Shown in pieces: positions 15,267 to 23,148 of a stretch of DNA of 64,000 bases; position 1 is the stretch's first letter; every line of letters begins with the position of its first letter. The position numbers and the translations under genes are program-made. The stretch is from Lepidurus packardi (Eukaryota; Arthropoda; Branchiopoda; Notostraca; Triopsidae). A model generated the notes under the pieces. It worked only from the letters and a program-made list of their open reading frames with translations, ran no database searches and was not told the origin of the DNA. The stretch covers positions 1-64,000 of the forward strand of contig JAKZAN010000025.1 in NCBI GenBank assembly GCA_023053545.1. Direction: 5' to 3'.

Positions 15267-15345
15267 GCTCAAGCAGCAGAAACGTCAATCGAAATCGAAA
15301 GAACAGTCAATGTAGTCTAATTTTGTCATTTTTGTAAAGTTCAAT
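15267..15345. repeat. Decayed satellite monomer at cassette 1 left edge
   Basis: Immediately after the last regular monomer there is a diverged version of its core. GTCTAATTTTGTCATTTTTG at about 15315-15334 matches AATCTAATTTTGTCGTTTTT of the satellite, and AGAACAGT at about 15300 matches AGAAAGCACAGT. The spacing to the preceding monomer core is about 73 bp rather than 92. It overlaps the 3' end of the small minus-strand ORF. It may be the ancestral source of the satellite monomer or an old decayed copy. Confidence 0.6.
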
Positions 15346-15480
15346 GAGGGGCTGGGTATGAATTTTATCGTCCAGGTAATCAGAAAACCTAGGATCATTG
15401 ACAATGTCTTGTTCATCGCGAAAAGCATCTTGAATATACTTAACATAGAAACGGGTATGTTCACCGTTCACGGTGTCCAT
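15307..15480 (-). CDS. Small ORF (57 aa), unknown, downstream of the 284-aa gene
   Basis: This ATG-to-TGA frame of 57 codons starts two bases after the stop of the 284-aa gene, in a different frame. The product is charged (Asp, Arg, Lys and Tyr rich) with no motif that I recognise; the C-terminus is ELYKNDKIRLH. The last codons lie in the decayed satellite monomer, so the satellite core read on this strand resembles this ORF's end. It is identical in cassette 2. It could be a second cistron, a downstream exon, or chance. No AATAAA is visible on this strand before the transcript would enter the satellite. Confidence 0.3.
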   Translation of the reverse strand: MDTVNGEHTRFYVKYIQDAFRDEQDIVNDPRFSDYLDDKIHTQPLIELYKNDKIRLH

Positions 15481-15482
15481 AC

Positions 15483-16337
15483 CTAAGTCTCATTCTGTAA
15501 TTTCCTCTCCAAAGCCCTGATTTTTTTGTGAGCTTTTATGAGTTCCGCATTCTTCCCTCTCAAAACAGCGTGTAACTGACAGGCCTTTTGCTTTTCACGA
15601 TCATTGTTCTGCAAGCGCTTGCATAAAGCGAAATATTTTTTATACAAGTTGCGAAACTTTTGCCTGTAAGAGCAATTGTGATTTATACTTATTGCCTGCT
15701 TTGGAATCTGTCTATGGGAAGAGGGGTTAACAACCTGAGGCTGAGAAACCGCGTTTCTTCTCTGTGAAGAAGACTCAGCATCAGAGTCAGACAGAGCAAA
15801 ATTATCCTCAATTAGCACAGCCGGCTGTGAAAGCTTACTACTACCACCATTACCTGCAGATGCTTGTGGTTGTGTACAACTACTGGTACTATTATTACTG
15901 CTGCAGTTAAAAAATTCGAATGGCTGTCTCTTGAAATTTTCGATTGTATCTAATTTTCCCGGACAACTGGTGTCAATCTTCATCAAGCGGATTAAACCCA
16001 TCTTCAGCTTTTTAGCTCGTGCAACTAATGACCTGAGCAAGTTTTCTTCACTAACGTTCAATCTAGTTCTAGAACTACCTTCCACTTCCAGTGAAAAAAT
16101 AGACACGATCCAGCTTAAAAAATCTTTTCGCTTCGCATGCTTTCTTTTAGACTGCTCCAGAAAAAGATTGTGAAGCTCAAGAACGACTCCATTACTTAAA
16201 AAAGGTTTCGGCCTGGCAATGGAAGTCCAAGTATCCAACGTCTTCAAGTGACTCTTTAATATCCCTATTTCATCACAGAACGGACCAATACGGTCATCAT
16301 CATTAACATCAGGACTTGAAGTTGAACTTGAAGCCAT
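15483..16337 (-). CDS. Hypothetical 284-aa protein with C-terminal coiled coil
   Basis: I do not recognise this protein. The N-terminus (1-20) is Ser/Asp-rich. Residues about 20-135 look like a compact folded region with alternating hydrophobic and basic residues. Residues 144-215 are a low-complexity Ser/Asn/Gln linker with an acidic serine patch (SDSDAESS, 183-190). Residues 222-284 are Lys/Arg/Leu-rich with heptad spacing, consistent with a coiled coil. There is no signal peptide or membrane segment. The start ATG has G at -3 and G at +4. The cassette 2 copy is also intact and differs only by R102K and R278K. A long frame kept open in both copies, in AT-rich DNA, supports a real gene. The frame is codon-consistent with no intron needed. 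It may be a DNA-binding or dimerising protein, but that is only inferred from basic charge and coiled coil. Confidence 0.65.
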   Translation of the reverse strand: MASSSTSSPDVNDDDRIGPFCDEIGILKSHLKTLDTWTSIARPKPFLSNGVVLELHNLFLEQSKRKHAKRKDFLSWIVSIFSLEVEGSSRTRLNVSEENLLRSLVARAKKLKMGLIRLMKIDTSCPGKLDTIENFKRQPFEFFNCSSNNSTSSCTQPQASAGNGGSSKLSQPAVLIEDNFALSDSDAESSSQRRNAVSQPQVVNPSSHRQIPKQAISINHNCSYRQKFRNLYKKYFALCKRLQNNDREKQKACQLHAVLRGKNAELIKAHKKIRALERKLQNET

Positions 16338-16693
16338 ACCGTAATGCGAAATGCGTTAATAACGGACTCAAATTAACTAATTAAGTTTTACTTTGAGGTT
16401 TTACTTTGATGATAATTGATTAAATCGATTTCAATCAGTCAAGCTTAATTTTGATAGGATAATATTAATTATAAATTAAATAAAATTGAGTTGAGTTTGA
16501 CTCACAATTTGGTTGTTTTTTGGGTTCTTCTTGTCTTCGACTTGAGCTTGACGTTCACCAAGACGTTCACACGTAAGTAGGGTGTTGACACGTAGGGTGT
16601 TGTCTCAACGACTCAAGCAAAAACACTGACCAAATGGATTGGACCAAAAATGGTTTAGCTTCGCTTTAGCAGGGTGAAATTAAACTAGCTTTC
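16338..16693. other. AT-rich upstream region of the 284-aa gene
   Basis: No gene is seen. The region is AT-rich near the start codon. Around 16545-16610 it contains repeated short motifs (GACGTTCAC twice, TAGGGTGTTG twice). It presumably contains the promoter and leader of the minus-strand 284-aa gene, but no convincing TATA/initiator pair could be fixed. Confidence 0.4.
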
Positions 16694-16731
16694 AATAGAA
16701 AACCAGATATAAAAATATCTGGCTTTCTATT
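16694..16731. repeat. Imperfect hairpin, 17-bp arms
   Basis: AATAGAAA and CCAGATAT are mirrored by ATATCTGG and TTTCTATT around an AAAA loop, with one mismatch. It is the first of three hairpins within about 310 bp and is identical in cassette 2. Confidence 0.8.
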
Positions 16732-16859
16732 CAGTCGAGCCTTGAGTTCCAGATCCAGATTATCAATCCCCAAAGCGCAAACGGCTTATTTCCACGATTT
16801 CGAACCATTTTCAAAACGATCAATCTCGTTTTCTTGTACTGTGTATACCATGAGGTGAT

Positions 16860-16953
16860 GAAGGAGAAATGCAAAACCAACCTCCCAACAAACTTTTCCT
16901 AAGGCTTAGCTTAGGAAAAGTTTGTTGGGAGGTTGGTTTTGCATTTCTCCTTC
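16860..16953. repeat. Perfect long hairpin, 44-bp arms, 6-nt loop
   Basis: The arms 16860-16903 and 16910-16953 are exactly complementary, with loop GCTTAG. The loop-proximal ends are CCTAAG and CTTAGG. A transcript through it would form a 44-bp uninterrupted double strand. It is identical in cassette 2, with both arms still matching perfectly. It could be a recent fold-back, a small-RNA precursor or a recombination or boundary structure. Sequence alone does not decide. Confidence 0.95.
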
Positions 16954-16954
16954 T

Positions 16955-17001
16955 GAATTGCCATCTACAAGGCTTAGGCTAAGCCTTGTAGATGGCAATT
17001 C
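16955..17001. repeat. Perfect hairpin, 22-bp arms, 3-nt loop
   Basis: The arms 16955-16976 and 16980-17001 are exactly complementary around GGC. It begins two bases after the 44-bp hairpin and shares the AGGCTTAG core with its loop region, suggesting one process made both. Confidence 0.95.
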
Positions 17002-17150
17002 GACGAAATTTACATCTCTATGCCGGATATTAAATCACATACACCACAAGTGTAAATTCCTAAAAATTAAGAGAAAATGTACATTCACGTACCTCTAAAT
17101 TTCGTACCTCTTTTTAGTTTCAACTAAAAACCAAGCCATTATATTAGATT

Positions 17151-19839
17151 AACTAGCTGAGATATTCTTCTTTTGGTATTGAATGACCAATTCGGTATCT
17201 CATGCTAAGATTATTTTTTTTAAAAAAATCCGCCCTAGCTGACCAGCGCACGGCTGTTGAGGCCACTGCAATGGCCGCGAAGGCAGCTTTCAACTTTTCC
17301 GTTTGGAAATTCGAAGATAGCAGCTATAAATACAGGAAAAATACCCTTAGCTAGCTCACATTCTTCTTTGATTATTGAATGACCCGGGTGTCTCATGTCA
17401 TGCTAAGATTATTTAAAAAACAAAAAAAAACATCCGCCCTAGCTGACCAGCGCACGGCTGTTGAGGCCACTGCAATGGCCGCGAAGGCAGCTTTCAACTT
17501 TTCCGTTTGGAAATTCGAAGATAGCAGCTATAAATACAGGAAAAATACCCTTAGCTAGCTCACATTCTTCTTCGATTATTGAATGACCCGGGTGTCTCAT
17601 GTCATGCTAAGATTATTTAAAAAACAAAAAAAAACATCCGCCCTAGCTGACCAGCGCACGGCTGTTGAGGCCACTGCAATGGCCGCGAAGGCAGCTTTCA
17701 ACTTTTCCGTTTGGAAATTCGAAGATAGCAGCTATAAATACAGGAAAAATACCCTTAGCTAGCTCACATTCTTCTTGATTATTGAATGACCCGGGAGTCT
17801 CATGTCATGCTAAGATTATTTAAAAAACAAAAAAAACATCCGCCCTAGCTGACCAGCGCACGGCTGTTGAGGCCACTGCAATGGCCGCGAAGGCAGCTTT
17901 CAACTTTTCCGTTTGGAAATTCGAAGATAGCAGCTATAAATACAGGAAAAATACCCTTAGCTAGCTCACATTCTTCTTGATTATTGAATGACCCGGGAGT
18001 CTCATGTCATGCTAAGATTACAGTATTTAAAAAACAAAAAAAACATCCGCCCTAGCTGACCAGCGCACGGCTGTTGAGGCCACTGCAATGGCCGCGAAGG
18101 CAGCTTTCAACTTTTCCGTTTGGAAATTCGAAGATAGCAGCTATAAATACAGGAAAAATACCCTTAGCTAGCTCACATTCTTCTTGATTATTGAATGACC
18201 CGGGAGTCTCATGTCATGCTAAGATTATTTAAAAAACAAAAAAAAACATCCGCCCTAGCTGACCAGCGCACGGCTGTTGAGGCCACTGCAATGGCCGCGA
18301 AGGCAGCTTTCAACTTTTCCGTTTGGAAATTCGAAGATAGCAGCTATAAATACAGGAAAAATACCCTTAGCTAGCTCACATTCTTCTTGATTATTGAATG
18401 ACCCGGGAGTCTCATGTCATGCTAAGATTATTTAAAAAACAAAAAAAACATCCGCCCTAGCTGACCAGCGCACGGCTGTTGAGGCCACTGCAATGGCCGC
18501 GAAGGCAGCTTTCAACTTTTCCGTTTGGAAATTCGAAGATAGCAGCTATAAATACAGGAAAAATACCCTTAGCTAGCTCACATTCTTCTTGATTATTGAA
18601 TGACCCGGGAGTCTCATGTCATGCTAAGATTACAGTATTTAAAAAACAAAAAAAACATCCGCCCTAGCTGACCAGCGCACGGCTGTTGAGGCCACTGCAA
18701 TGGCCGCGAAGGCAGCTTTCAACTTTTCCGTTTGGAAATTCGAAGATAGCAGCTATAAATACAGGAAAAATACCCTTAGCTAGCTCACATTCTTCTTGAT
18801 TATTGAATGACCCGGGAGTCTCATGTCATGCTAAGATTATTTAAAAAAAAAAAAAAACATCCGCCCTAGCTGACCAGCGCACGGCTGTTGAGGCCACTGC
18901 AATGGCCGCGAAGGCAGCTTTCAACTTTTCCGTTTGGAAATTCGAAGATAGCAGCTATAAATACAGGAAAAATACCCTTAGCTAGCTCACATTCTTCTTG
19001 ATTATTGAATGACCCGGGAGTCTCATGTCATGCTAAGATTATTTAAAAAACAAAAAAAACATCCGCCCTAGCTGACCAGCGCACGGCTGTTGAGGCCACT
19101 GCAATGGCCGCGAAGGCAGCTTTCAACTTTTCCGTTTGGAAATTCGAAGATAGCAGCTATAAATACAGGAAAAATACCCTTAGCTAGCTCACATTCTTCT
19201 TGATTATTGAATGACCCGGGAGTCTCATGTCATGCTAAGATTACAGTATTTAAAAAACAAAAAAAACATCCGCCCTAGCTGACCAGCGCACGGCTGTTGA
19301 GGCCACTGCAATGGCCGCGAAGGCAGCTTTCAACTTTTCGGCTGTTGAGGCCACTGCAATGGCCGCGAAGGCAGCTTTCAACTTTTCGTTTGGAAATTCG
19401 AAGATAGCAGCTATAAATACAGGAAAAATACCCTTAGCTAGCTCACATTCTTCTTGATTATTGAATGACCCGGGAGTCTCATGTCATGCTAAGATTATTT
19501 AAAAAACAAAAAAAACATCCGCCCTAGCTGACCAGCGCACGGCTGTTGAGGCCACTGCAATGGCCGCGAAGGCAGCTTTCAACTTTTCCGTTTGGAAATT
19601 CGAAGATAGCAGCTATAAATACAGGAAAAATACCCTTAGCTAGCTCACATTCTTCTTGATTATTGAATGACCCGGGAGTCTCATGTCATGCTAAGATTAC
19701 AGTATTTAAAAAACAAAAAAAACATCCGCCCTAGCTGACCAGCAGCGCACGGCTGTTGAGGCCACTGCAATGGCCGCGAAGGCAGCTTTCCATTTCAACT
19801 TTTCAGTTTAGTAATTCAAAGATAGCAGTTATAAAATAG
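17151..19839 (+). repeat. Tandem array of ~204-bp promoter-like units (13 copies)
   Basis: Units of 202-207 bp begin at CCGCCCTAGC: 17230, 17434, 17638, 17840, 18047, 18250, 18452, 18659, 18861, 19063, 19270, 19519 and 19726. The unit at 19270 has an internal ~47-bp duplication. A degenerate unit tail precedes the array (17151-17229), and a diverged half unit ends it. Each unit has a GC-rich half containing GGCCACTGCAATGGCC (a small stem), then GCTATAAATACAGG, then TCACATTC 33 nt after the TATA start, then an A-rich tract. Length classes alternate because some units have an extra CAGTA before the A tract. Each regular unit also holds a 27-codon ATG frame (first at 17271-17354). Confidence 0.95.
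17325..17361 (+). promoter_or_regulatory. TATA plus initiator-like pair, repeated in every ~204-bp unit
   Basis: TATAAATA at 17325-17332 is followed by TCACAT at 17356-17361, placing the initiator A 33 nt after the first T of the TATA box. This is close to the usual spacing for RNA polymerase II core promoters. The same pair recurs in each unit, always pointing right. No activity is shown; the AT-rich context could produce it by chance once and then amplify it. Confidence 0.45.
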
Positions 19840-19874
19840 AGCTATCTACTAAGGGCCTTTGTAGATATAGCTCT
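19838..19874. repeat. Imperfect hairpin after the 204-bp array
   Basis: AGAGCTATCTAC pairs with GTAGATATAGCTCT around an 11-nt loop, with a two-base bulge. An AATAAA follows at 19891-19896, so a transcript from the upstream repeats could be 3'-processed here, but this is only a possibility. Confidence 0.6.
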
Positions 19875-20974
19875 GATTATTTTCTTCAGTAATAAAGTGC
19901 TAGTTCGAAATCGCGAATGAATTATATTTAAAACATTCTAACATTTACAGTGTAACGCACAGTACAGCTGCTGGGAAAACCTCCCTCAATTCTGTATTTT
20001 CGTAAGATCTGTTTTGCTGAAAAAACAATTAACTAAAACACTTACGCCTTACAATATAAATGAAAATAAGGCAGACCATTCTAAATTATACAATAGAAGT
20101 CGCTTTTTTATGCCCACCGCTGTGCTGCTTACCATTAACATTGATTAAGCGGCACTTGTTCGGCAACGTAGAAAAGGGAAGGATAAGCTACCTGCAGGCA
20201 AAGTGGGCGAACAAGATGGCCGAACAAGCCCCACCTTCTGGGATATTGACTTCAGGACAAAATCAAGTGTGGTCTACAATTATATTTTTGGAAAATCGGA
20301 GGTAACAGATAAAATTCTGAAAAAAATTACTGTGGGAAAGGAACATGTGTCTAGTTAACCACAATATGCAGGGTTGATTTAATTTTTATTTAAACACTAT
20401 ACTTTCTACAAAACATGTCGTTTAACTCTAAAATATCTTTTACATTAACAGTTATTTCACTGTCCGACATTCGTGACGGGTGCCTACTCCAACGTTCTAC
20501 AAAATAGAAAAAGAACGGTTTAGTTACGTGAACGCGTGGATTTTCCAAAATTAAAATTCTAAAAAACACCCGATGTCAAGTCGCAATACACAAAAAGTGA
20601 AAGGTCGACCGGCCTCCCTATTAGGGAGGCCGGTCGAATTTTTCAAAATTGTCTGACAGGCATGAAAATGGTCTCAAAAAATCCTTGATTTTTTTGTAAG
20701 ATTTATAGTGGAAAAACTAAGAACATCGGACAGATAGTTTTTGAGATAAAGCAATTTATATGGTCATTTTTTATGGGAAAAACGTCCGCATTTCCTATGT
20801 TAAAAGAAAACGCAGAAGTCGTCGAGGTCAGAGTTGGCTGTGCTAGCAAGCTATTCCCTGAGCAACCCCACTCCACCCAGTTTTACCACCCCCTGCTACT
20901 CTTTCCCGTCCCTGTTTGCTGTAATCCCCTTAATTTGTCCAAATTGGTTAAAGAACAAGCGGTGTGTTCTAATG
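19875..20974. other. Unique AT-rich spacer between repeat array and OTU element
   Basis: No supported gene. Short frames at 20060-20305 and 20773-20985 are present in both cassettes but have no recognisable domain, and the second runs into the transposon terminus. The only clear structure is the GC-rich hairpin at 20605-20637, listed separately. Confidence 0.6.
20605..20637. repeat. GC-rich near-perfect palindrome
   Basis: TCGACCGGCCTCCCTA and its complement flank a single T. In cassette 2 that T is absent, giving a 32-bp perfect palindrome. It stands out in AT-rich surroundings and is followed by a short A/T stretch. Confidence 0.9.
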
Positions 20975-20976
20975 TA

Positions 20977-21048
20977 CAGTCATGAGCAAAAAAAACTGCT
21001 CAGCCAAAGCGCAGAGGTCTAATTAGGCCTCTTGAGGCTGATTTACCT
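20977..21048 (+). repeat. Left outer terminal inverted repeat
   Basis: A 72-bp arm matching 24048-24119 in reverse complement except for one transition (GAGGCTG versus GAGACTG). It begins with CAGT directly after a TA dinucleotide. Confidence 0.9.
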
Positions 21049-21541
21049 CCATTAGTGGGTGAAAGAGCTTGAACCAATCGGTTACAAGGTGCGCCCGGGA
21101 AATTCAAAGGTTTTGTTGATATATAAAAATATGTATGACTAAATCCCTTCGTTGGAGATTAAAATTCTAAAATTAAGCGAGAAAGCGGATATGTTATAAT
21201 CTCCTTTATTTGTTTTAATTTCCTTTATTTTAAACTCCAATAACGTGCCTTTTTAGCCAATCCAACATAAGAAACGAAGATACGCTCTGGGAAGAGGCAA
21301 GCTGAGTATGGGAACAATTAGCTGATAATTCAGATTTCTGGCTAAAGCTGGTTGACTCTATGCCACGGAGACTACATGCGTGTATCGAAAATAATGGTGG
21401 TATAACAAAGTATTAACAGATCACATGAAACGAAGGAATATAGTCATACATATTTTTATATATCAACAAAACCTTTGAATTTCCCGGGCGCACCTTGTAA
21501 CCGATTGGTTCAAGCTCTTTCACCCACTAATGAAGGTAAAT
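21041..21541. mobile_element. Nested 501-bp inverted-repeat (MITE-like) element
   Basis: The arms of about 113 bp, 21041-21153 and 21429-21541, are inverted copies with only a few mismatches. Each starts ATTTACCTYCATTAGTGGG and runs through GCGCCCGGGAAATTC to CCTTCGTT. The 275-bp interior is AT-rich and non-coding. It interrupts the left terminus of the larger element but is absent from the right one, so it inserted later. Exact ends are uncertain because ATTTACCT also occurs in the host terminus. Confidence 0.8.
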
Positions 21542-21568
21542 GGATTGGCTATCACAACCCTTCTTCTA

Positions 21569-21616
21569 GACCGCGGCAACCGCTGCAACTCGCATAAAAG
21601 CGGGTTCAGCCATGTT
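21569..21616 (+). repeat. Left inner block of the terminal inverted repeat
   Basis: GACCGCGGCAA, then CTGCAACTCGCATAAAAGCG and CATGTT, matching 23957-24005 in reverse complement with a few differences. It lies about 50 bp upstream of the OTU TATA box, so terminal repeat and promoter are adjacent. Confidence 0.8.
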
Positions 21617-21664
21617 AGGGGAGGGGCTAGCGATCCGCTGCGAGGGTTGCATGCCGCAGCACAC

Positions 21665-21703
21665 TATATAAGGCCGTTGCATTGAACCATTCTTCCTTCA
21701 GTC
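21665..21703 (+). promoter_or_regulatory. Core promoter of the OTU gene (TATA and initiator)
   Basis: TATATAAG at 21665-21672 is followed by TCAGTC at 21698-21703, with the initiator A at 21700. TCAGTY is a good arthropod-type initiator. A GC-rich stretch precedes it. The resulting leader would be about 290 nt before splicing. Confidence 0.6.
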
Positions 21704-21771
21704 CTTCACTGTGTTTCGCATGTTAGCTAGCAATTGTAGCGTAGTGCCTTATAGTGTAGTTCTTCTAACCC

Positions 21772-21935
21772 GGATTAATTATTTAATGTAGTTCCTCTTA
21801 ACCTTGGATTAGATTTTTCAGTAAGGTTATTTTTTATTGCATTCTGTGTTTCCCTTTGACTTTTTTCTTGGATTGATTATTTAGTTCTGTTCTTCTTTAA
21901 CCCGGATTATTTTTTTCCCTCTTAACCCTGGATTA
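21772..21935 (+). promoter_or_regulatory. Four GGATTA (TAATCC) sites in a duplicated leader block
   Basis: GGATTA occurs at 21772, 21806, 21904 and 21930, each preceded by TAACC-like bases. The first pair and second pair are copies of one ~125-130-bp block. TAATCC is the known core for K50 homeodomains such as Otx and Bicoid, but these may simply be duplication products. Confidence 0.4.
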
Positions 21936-21962
21936 GATTATTTGACTTTTTTCTTCTAACAG
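21821..21962 (+). other. Predicted 142-bp leader intron of the OTU gene
   Basis: A strong donor (CA then GTAAGG at 21821) and a strong acceptor (TTTTTTCTTCTAACAG ending at 21962, with a TTGAC branch-like site about 18 nt upstream) frame a pyrimidine-rich segment ending 25 nt before the ATG. Both signals are identical in cassette 2. Confidence 0.5.
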
Positions 21963-21987
21963 ATTAACCCTTTCTCTCTTTACTAAT

Positions 21988-23148
21988 ATGAGTAAATCAA
22001 GGGCGCAGTTTTTTAAAAATTGTCTACGCGATCTTGAACGTAGAGCAAATTTGCCTGCGTCGGCCTACGATAGTTCTTCAAGAGCGCCCATACTGATTAG
22101 TAACGAACATTTCGAGAAGTTTAGGCAGGCGTGTTTTTCAAAGAAAACAGAGTTCGATGCTTACCCTCTCCCGAAGCGTATGGCAATATGGCAATCTCAG
22201 AGTTTTAATATTGACCAAATTGACACAACTGCTTCCAGTACTTTGCCCGAGCGTTTGAGCGAATGTTTAGCTTTGTGCAGCAATGGAGATGGGAATTGTT
22301 TCTACAATTCCGCTTCTTTGTCTTTGTTCGGCAACCAAAGGCATGCCGTTGAGTTGCGCTGCCGAGTTGTGGTCGAATTAGCAACCAATTATGAGTTGTA
22401 CTCCAGGGAGTCGGCAGGATACCTCTCGATGAAACAAATTGGAACCCTAGTCGAGTACTCAGGATTCACTTTCGACCGTGTTAAATTCACGGGCGTTGAC
22501 TCAGTGTGCCCTACAGGTATTCCACCGGCGGAAGACTGTTTTAAGTACTATTCCATGGAACACGCCAGGGATCGGGAATATTCGAGCATTATTGCATTCC
22601 CAGCTTTGGCTAATGTTTGTAAGATAGCCGTGGAGTCAGTTTATCCGAAAGCGGATGGAATCAGAGCATCTCACCAAGCGAATTTCTTAAACGAGACGTT
22701 TTCACCAAGCGGTGCCGTTTCCTCTGAAACTATTCGAATTTTGTGGACTGGGCTTTTGGCAAACTTCACGAAGAAGGAAAATGGACGTTTAGTCCCTCCA
22801 ACATCCTGGAATCCCAATCATTTTGTGCCTGTGATTGAGCGTGCTAGTCAGTCACCCCTCTTTTTGTCAGAGAACTGCACTCTTCCGGTTCTTGATGTGG
22901 TAGAAACTGCGTCAGTTATTCCCAGTCATCCAATTGAAACTGCAAATGTGATAACACCTGTTGCAGTTTCTTTTTGCAGCTCTATGCAAAATAGTAGTAG
23001 CGCTGTTAGTTCAGGGCTTCGCGAGTCGTTCTCGCATGAAAATTCAAGCTCAGATTTTGAATTGTCTGTCCCAAAAGCTTTTGCCGCAAATAATGGAGAG
23101 CACGAAGAAAATGTCACTAAAGCCTTTTTTCCCAAAACCATTGTTTAA
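21988..23148 (+). CDS. OTU-family cysteine protease (putative deubiquitinase), 386 aa
   Basis: Residues about 93-283 carry an OTU-like protease domain. The signature DGNCFYNS has Asp101 and nucleophile Cys104. The C-terminal histidine block WNPNHFVPV has His278. This pairing is typical of OTU proteases, which remove ubiquitin or similar modifiers. OTU domains are also found in several transposon proteins, for example Helitron2/Helentron types. Residues 1-90 form a basic helical-looking extension. Residues 290-386 are a Ser/Thr/Val-rich tail without a domain that I recognise. There is no signal peptide. The start ATG has A at -3 and follows the predicted leader intron. The gene lies inside the TIR-bounded element, close to its left inner repeat. 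The cellular target and whether it serves host or element are unknown. Confidence 0.85.
   Translation: MSKSRAQFFKNCLRDLERRANLPASAYDSSSRAPILISNEHFEKFRQACFSKKTEFDAYPLPKRMAIWQSQSFNIDQIDTTASSTLPERLSECLALCSNGDGNCFYNSASLSLFGNQRHAVELRCRVVVELATNYELYSRESAGYLSMKQIGTLVEYSGFTFDRVKFTGVDSVCPTGIPPAEDCFKYYSMEHARDREYSSIIAFPALANVCKIAVESVYPKADGIRASHQANFLNETFSPSGAVSSETIRILWTGLLANFTKKENGRLVPPTSWNPNHFVPVIERASQSPLFLSENCTLPVLDVVETASVIPSHPIETANVITPVAVSFCSSMQNSSSAVSSGLRESFSHENSSSDFELSVPKAFAANNGEHEENVTKAFFPKTIV

Noticed and set aside
15931..16173. 80-aa plus-strand ORF (also 36589-36831)
   Set aside because: It lies antisense within the 284-aa gene and shows no motif.
19875..19960. tRNA-like B box (AGTTCGAAATC) suggesting a SINE
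   Set aside because: The last consensus bases do not match, and no A box or SINE tail is found.
20060..20305. 81-aa ORF, identical in both cassettes
   Set aside because: Identity reflects the recent duplication, not selection. It has no domain and no promoter that I can see.
20773..20985. 70-aa and overlapping 62-aa ORFs running into the transposon terminus
   Set aside because: They cross the terminal inverted repeat in different frames, which is typical of chance frames.
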